A DNA stretch of 9,104 bases, taken from positions 1 to 9,104 of the forward strand of contig CAAGHY010000146.1 in NCBI GenBank assembly GCA_900769735.1, in the 5' to 3' direction. This stretch comes from Rikenellaceae bacterium. Its GTDB lineage: Bacteria; Bacteroidota; Bacteroidia; Bacteroidales; UBA932. Below, piece after piece: positions 6,777 to 9,104 of the stretch; position 1 is the first letter of the stretch, and the number at the start of each line of letters is the position of its first letter. The translations under genes and the position numbers were made by a program. The notes under the pieces were generated by a model that did not search any database, was not told where the DNA came from, and worked only from the letters and a program-made list of their open reading frames with translations.

Positions 6777-7643
6777 ATGAATACTGTAAATATTAAAAAA
6801 CGTCTTGCTGCAGACAAACTGATGTTATGGAGTGTGTGCATTTTTGCTGCACTTACAGCTGTTCCTCTGCTGGCCATTTTGGGAGAGGTACTCCTTAGGG
6901 GCTACGACCAGCTCTCGTGGCAATTCTTTACGGAACCCACACCTACAGCATATAAAGCCATGAAGGCCATTGAGGCTGGAGAGCCTATTCCTGGAGGTAT
7001 TGCAAACGGTATCGTTGGTACAATGATTATGCTGGGTATGGCGGTTGTATTTGCTGTCCCAACAGGTATCCTGTGCGGTGCCTACCTCGCAGAAAACACC
7101 AAGAACAAGTTTGCCAGAGTGGTAAGCTACCTTACAGATTTGCTGCAGGGAACCCCTTCGGTAATTATCGGGATTATAACATATATATGGGTTGTGGTAC
7201 CTATGAAAGGATACTCGGCAATTGCGGGCAGCGTGGCTCTCTTCATTATGATGTTGCCATTGATAATAAGATCTACTGAAGAGACACTTAAAATCCTGCC
7301 CGCTTCACTTAAGGAAGCAGGTCTTGCACTGGGTGGAAACAAGGCAAGGGTAATGCTCAAAGTACAGCTTCCCGCTGCATTTGGAGGTATCTTTACCGGT
7401 GTGCTCCTTGCTATTTCACGCGTAATTGGAGAGACTGCACCACTTATGTTTACCGCATTGGGCTGCTCATTGGTACGCTGGTCTATTGACAAGCCTATCT
7501 CTGCAGTACCGCTGCTTATATGGGAGTTTTTCAATGACCCTAACCTGCAGGAGCTCATTTGGGGTGCATCCCTTTTCCTTCTCCTTTTTGTACTTACATT
7601 AAACCTTACAGCTAAATATCTTGCAAAGAAATGGAATCAGTAA
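6777..7643 (+). CDS. pstA: Phosphate ABC transporter permease PstA
   Basis: This is the second inner-membrane permease subunit, 288 aa from the ATG at 6777. A first membrane segment (about 14-38) is followed by a periplasmic loop. A core of five further segments carries LLQGTPSVIIGI (122-133), the EAA coupling loop SLKEAGLALGGNKARVMLKV (177-196) and ISRVIGETAPLMFTALG (213-229), typical of PstA. A GTG at 6759 would add six residues and overlap pstC by 17 bp; I prefer the ATG, one base after the pstC stop. Its 3' end overlaps pstB by 13 bp, suggesting translational coupling to the ATPase. Confidence 0.95.
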   Translation: MNTVNIKKRLAADKLMLWSVCIFAALTAVPLLAILGEVLLRGYDQLSWQFFTEPTPTAYKAMKAIEAGEPIPGGIANGIVGTMIMLGMAVVFAVPTGILCGAYLAENTKNKFARVVSYLTDLLQGTPSVIIGIITYIWVVVPMKGYSAIAGSVALFIMMLPLIIRSTEETLKILPASLKEAGLALGGNKARVMLKVQLPAAFGGIFTGVLLAISRVIGETAPLMFTALGCSLVRWSIDKPISAVPLLIWEFFNDPNLQELIWGASLFLLLFVLTLNLTAKYLAKKWNQ

Positions 7644-8398
7644 AACCTATATTGGAATTCAAGAAGACTTGTGTCTCATATACAAAACAGACAATGGCAG
7701 TGAAATATGTATCTGCAGCCATTGAGAAAAATACAATTACAGCAATTATGGGCCCTTCGGGATGCGGCAAATCTACATTGTTGCGTGCTGTGAACCTTAT
7801 GCACAACCTGTATCAGAATATAAGGGTTGACGGAGAGATTCTACTTAATGGAGAGAATATCCTCTCTATGGAGCCTATAGATGTCCGCAGAAGAGTGGGT
7901 ATGGTTTTTCAGCGTCCTGCTCCATTCCCTACAATGAGCATTTATGATAATGTCCTCTCGGGATTCACACTGAACGGCATAAAACTGAGCAAGAGGGAAA
8001 AGGATGCAACAGTAGAGCGTTGCCTGCGAAGTGTTGCCCTATGGGATGAGGTTAAGGATGTGCTCAATAAAAAAGGTACTTTCCTGTCGGGAGGACAACA
8101 GCAAAGATTGTGCATTGCCCGTGCTTTGGCAATGAAACCGGATGTGCTCCTTATGGATGAGCCAACTTCCGCTCTTGACCCGATTGCTACCAAACACATT
8201 GAAGAGCTGCTGCTTGAACTGCAGAAAGAAGTGACTATCCTCATTGTTACCCACAACATGGGACAGGCCATGAGAATATCTTCCAAATCTATGTTCATGT
8301 ACCTTGGAGAGCTTGTTGAGTACGGTGATACCGCAAAAATGTTCTCCGATCCTGCAGACGAGAGAACAAAGGCTTACTTGACTGGCAAGATGGGATAA
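7631..8398 (+). CDS. pstB: Phosphate ABC transporter ATPase PstB
   Basis: This is the cytoplasmic ATPase that powers phosphate import, 255 aa, standard length. Complete ABC motifs are present: Walker A GPSGCGKST (41-49), Q-loop Gln94 in MVFQRPAPFPTMSIYDNV (PstB-specific context), signature LSGGQQQR (152-159), Walker B VLLMDEPTSALDP (172-184; catalytic Glu177), and switch His208 in THNM. ATG at 7631 lies inside the end of pstA. It is the last gene of the operon: a strong hairpin begins 3 bp after its stop, and no phoU follows, although pstB-phoU is the common order in this and many other phyla. Confidence 0.97.
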   Translation: MESVKPILEFKKTCVSYTKQTMAVKYVSAAIEKNTITAIMGPSGCGKSTLLRAVNLMHNLYQNIRVDGEILLNGENILSMEPIDVRRRVGMVFQRPAPFPTMSIYDNVLSGFTLNGIKLSKREKDATVERCLRSVALWDEVKDVLNKKGTFLSGGQQQRLCIARALAMKPDVLLMDEPTSALDPIATKHIEELLLELQKEVTILIVTHNMGQAMRISSKSMFMYLGELVEYGDTAKMFSDPADERTKAYLTGKMG

Positions 8399-8400
8399 TT

Positions 8401-8443
8401 TTGAAAGTGACCTTTTTGACCTCGTCTTAAAGGTCACTTTCAA
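8401..8443 (+). terminator. Strong hairpin after pstB
   Basis: A perfect 15-bp inverted repeat (TTGAAAGTGACCTTT 8401-8415 and its complement 8429-8443) with a 13-nt loop starts 3 bp after the pstB stop. Only TTGTCTCC follows, not a proper U tract. It may terminate poorly alone, stabilise the 3' end of the mRNA, or act with the next hairpin. Confidence 0.6.
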
Positions 8444-8482
8444 TTGTCTCCATAACGTATTAATACAAAATGTTTGCAATAT

Positions 8483-8504
8483 GGTTGTATAAATACAACC
8501 TTTT
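8483..8504 (+). terminator. Second hairpin with T tract downstream of pstB
   Basis: GGTTGTAT (8483-8490) and ATACAACC (8493-8500) form a compact stem, directly followed by TTTT and, after a short gap, another T run. Orientation fits termination of plus-strand transcripts from pstB, just before the convergent recombinase remnant. Confidence 0.6.
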
Positions 8505-8512
8505 ACACATTT

Positions 8513-8740
8513 TTAATCATGCAACCCCACCAGTTCTTTCTTCATCTCCGTATTTATATCTCTGTATCTGCTGAAAGCTTTACTGCCTTCAGTATGTCCG
8601 GTGAGTGAGACAACAAGGTTAGGATCCTTAACTTTTTTATAGATATTCCAGATAAATGTCCTCCTGGCCATATGACTTGTTGCAATAGTATTGATAGGCA
8701 CTTTCTTTTCCCTTCTGACCTGTAGCAATTTAACAAAAAG
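8513..8740 (-). pseudogene. Tyrosine recombinase remnant (C-terminal end only)
   Basis: This is the last ~70 codons of a recombinase related to the one at 21-1297. The shared stretch from EKKVPIN to NIYKKV is 24 of 27 residues identical, and 70 of 80 bases match (21-100 versus 8631-8710, no gaps). Catalytic parts present are SHMARRTF (HxxR), LTGHTEG (second His) and the nucleophile Tyr in SRYRDI (codon 8564-8566), then the normal C-terminus ELVGLHD and TAA at 8513-8515. Everything upstream is missing: the frame is closed by TAA at 8741-8743, and homology is lost near 8715. The flanking box TAACAAAAAGTTAT (8731-8744) matches the leader of the other recombinase (1363-1376), so about 1.25 kb of gene was probably deleted in place. 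A 71-codon frame from a TTG could be called as a gene, but it lacks the arm-binding and core-binding domains and the catalytic Arg I motif. Confidence 0.88.
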
Positions 8741-8785
8741 TTATGACTTAAAAAGGATATGACTTTATAATTTTTGACTATTTGT

Positions 8786-8902
8786 TTTCCGAAAATCTTT
8801 CCGAAACTAAATTTTCATCGTACGTCTATGTACGGAAAATGAAAGCTTTAAAAAACACATTTGATTGAAAATTCGTAAATTAAACGTACAGAGACGTACG
8901 AT
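8786..8902. repeat. Short-repeat array next to the attachment core (putative arm-type sites), right copy
   Basis: A direct pair TTTCCGAAA (8786-8794 and 8798-8806) is followed by an 18-bp inverted repeat at 8817-8834 and 8885-8902 (17 of 18 bases match). Each arm contains two CGTAC/GTACG units spaced 10 bp apart, for example GTACG at 8820-8824 and 8830-8834. The layout relative to the 58-bp core equals that of 1418-1532, but the sequences differ (GTACG units here, GTTACT/GTACT there). The likely role is recombinase or excision-factor binding; unproven. The rest of the gap from 8741 to 8920 is AT-rich and holds no gene that I can see. Confidence 0.6.
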
Positions 8903-8920
8903 TAATATCTTAAAAATTCC

Positions 8921-8978
8921 CCTGGCGGGTCACAAAAGAGAACATCGCAGTTTCAGAAATGAGGCTGCGATTTTTTTT
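8921..8978 (+). repeat. 58-bp direct repeat, putative attachment core (tRNA 3' end plus terminator), copy 2
   Basis: This is identical to 1552-1609. The base before it differs (C here, T there), which fixes the left limit of identity; on the right the copies diverge within the T tract. With C at 8920 the T-stem strand would read CCCTG before GCGGGTC-A. No tRNA body precedes it in the window, so this too looks like a displaced tRNA end. The two copies delimit an interval of 7.37 kb holding phoRB, the porin, pstSCAB and the recombinase remnant. Confidence 0.75.
8944..8978 (+). terminator. Intrinsic terminator inside attachment core copy 2
   Basis: The same 11-bp stem and AGAAAT loop as in copy 1 (8944-8954 with 8961-8971), followed by seven further T. 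It would stop plus-strand transcription leaving the phosphate interval. Confidence 0.85.
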
Positions 8979-9004
8979 GTGCAAAAATCGGGGGATTTCT
9001 GCAC
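8979..9004. repeat. Hairpin directly after attachment core copy 2
   Basis: GTGCA (8979-8983) pairs with TGCAC (9000-9004) and AAATC (8985-8989) with GATTT (8994-8998). There is one A/C mismatch and a GGGG loop. No T tract follows on the plus strand. It starts exactly where identity with the other core ends and has no counterpart at 1610. Confidence 0.5.
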
Positions 9005-9104
9005 AAACTTACTTCACTTGCCCTACTTTGTATTTTCCTGATTTAGGTTGACTCGGTTTTATAGATTTATACTGATATACGTTTACTATTTACCTTTATT
9101 CCTA
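9005..9104. other. Right flank without recognisable gene
   Basis: About 100 AT-rich bases with no supported gene. CCCTACTTTG at 9021-9030 echoes the repeats at 1636-1699. A short open minus-strand stretch ending in TAA at 9009-9011 is too small to identify. Confidence 0.4.

Noticed and set aside
7942..8479. Minus-strand open frames opposite pstB
   Set aside because: Antisense shadows of a strongly conserved ATPase gene with all motifs on the plus strand.
9009..9089. Short minus-strand open stretch reading ...PKSGKYKVGQVK then stop
   Set aside because: About 26 codons with no start, preceded by stops; could be the tail of a decayed gene but cannot be identified.

Overview
The window looks like a chromosomal contig from the Bacteroidota, probably Bacteroidales. 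The evidence is the protein families (a Bacteroidetes-type tyrosine recombinase, and a porin leading a pst operon), promoters matching the TAnnTTTG -7 element, and the lack of clear Shine-Dalgarno sites. The first 20 bases are Illumina adapter, so the biological sequence starts at 21.

Layout. Positions 21-1297 (minus) hold a tyrosine recombinase gene that is cut by the contig edge and broken by an in-frame stop. Positions 1298-1551 hold its promoter and a set of short repeats. At 1552-1609 is the first copy of a perfect 58-bp direct repeat that resembles the 3' end of a tRNA gene plus its terminator. Next come phoR and phoB (1698-3672, minus), a 170-bp divergent promoter region with a Pho-box-like repeat, and a plus-strand operon of an outer-membrane porin, pstS, pstC, pstA and pstB (3843-8398). 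After two hairpins there is a C-terminal remnant of a second, related recombinase (8513-8740, minus), a second set of short repeats, and the second 58-bp copy (8921-8978). The last ~100 bp show no gene.

How the genes work together. PhoR/PhoB sense phosphate limitation. PhoB probably activates the divergent operon through the tandem repeat at 3784-3801. The porin would let phosphate cross the outer membrane, lipoprotein PstS would capture it, and PstC/PstA/PstB would import it with ATP. The usual last gene, phoU, is absent from this locus.

Most interesting point. The complete phosphate system lies between two direct copies of a putative tRNA-derived attachment core. Each core is preceded by the same arrangement: recombinase gene or remnant, a TAACAAAAAGTTAT leader box, a pair of CCGA repeats, and inverted arrays of 10-bp repeats. 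The spacing to the core matches to within about 3 bp, but the repeat letters differ. This reads as tandem integration of related elements, with the phosphate genes as cargo or trapped DNA between attachment sites.
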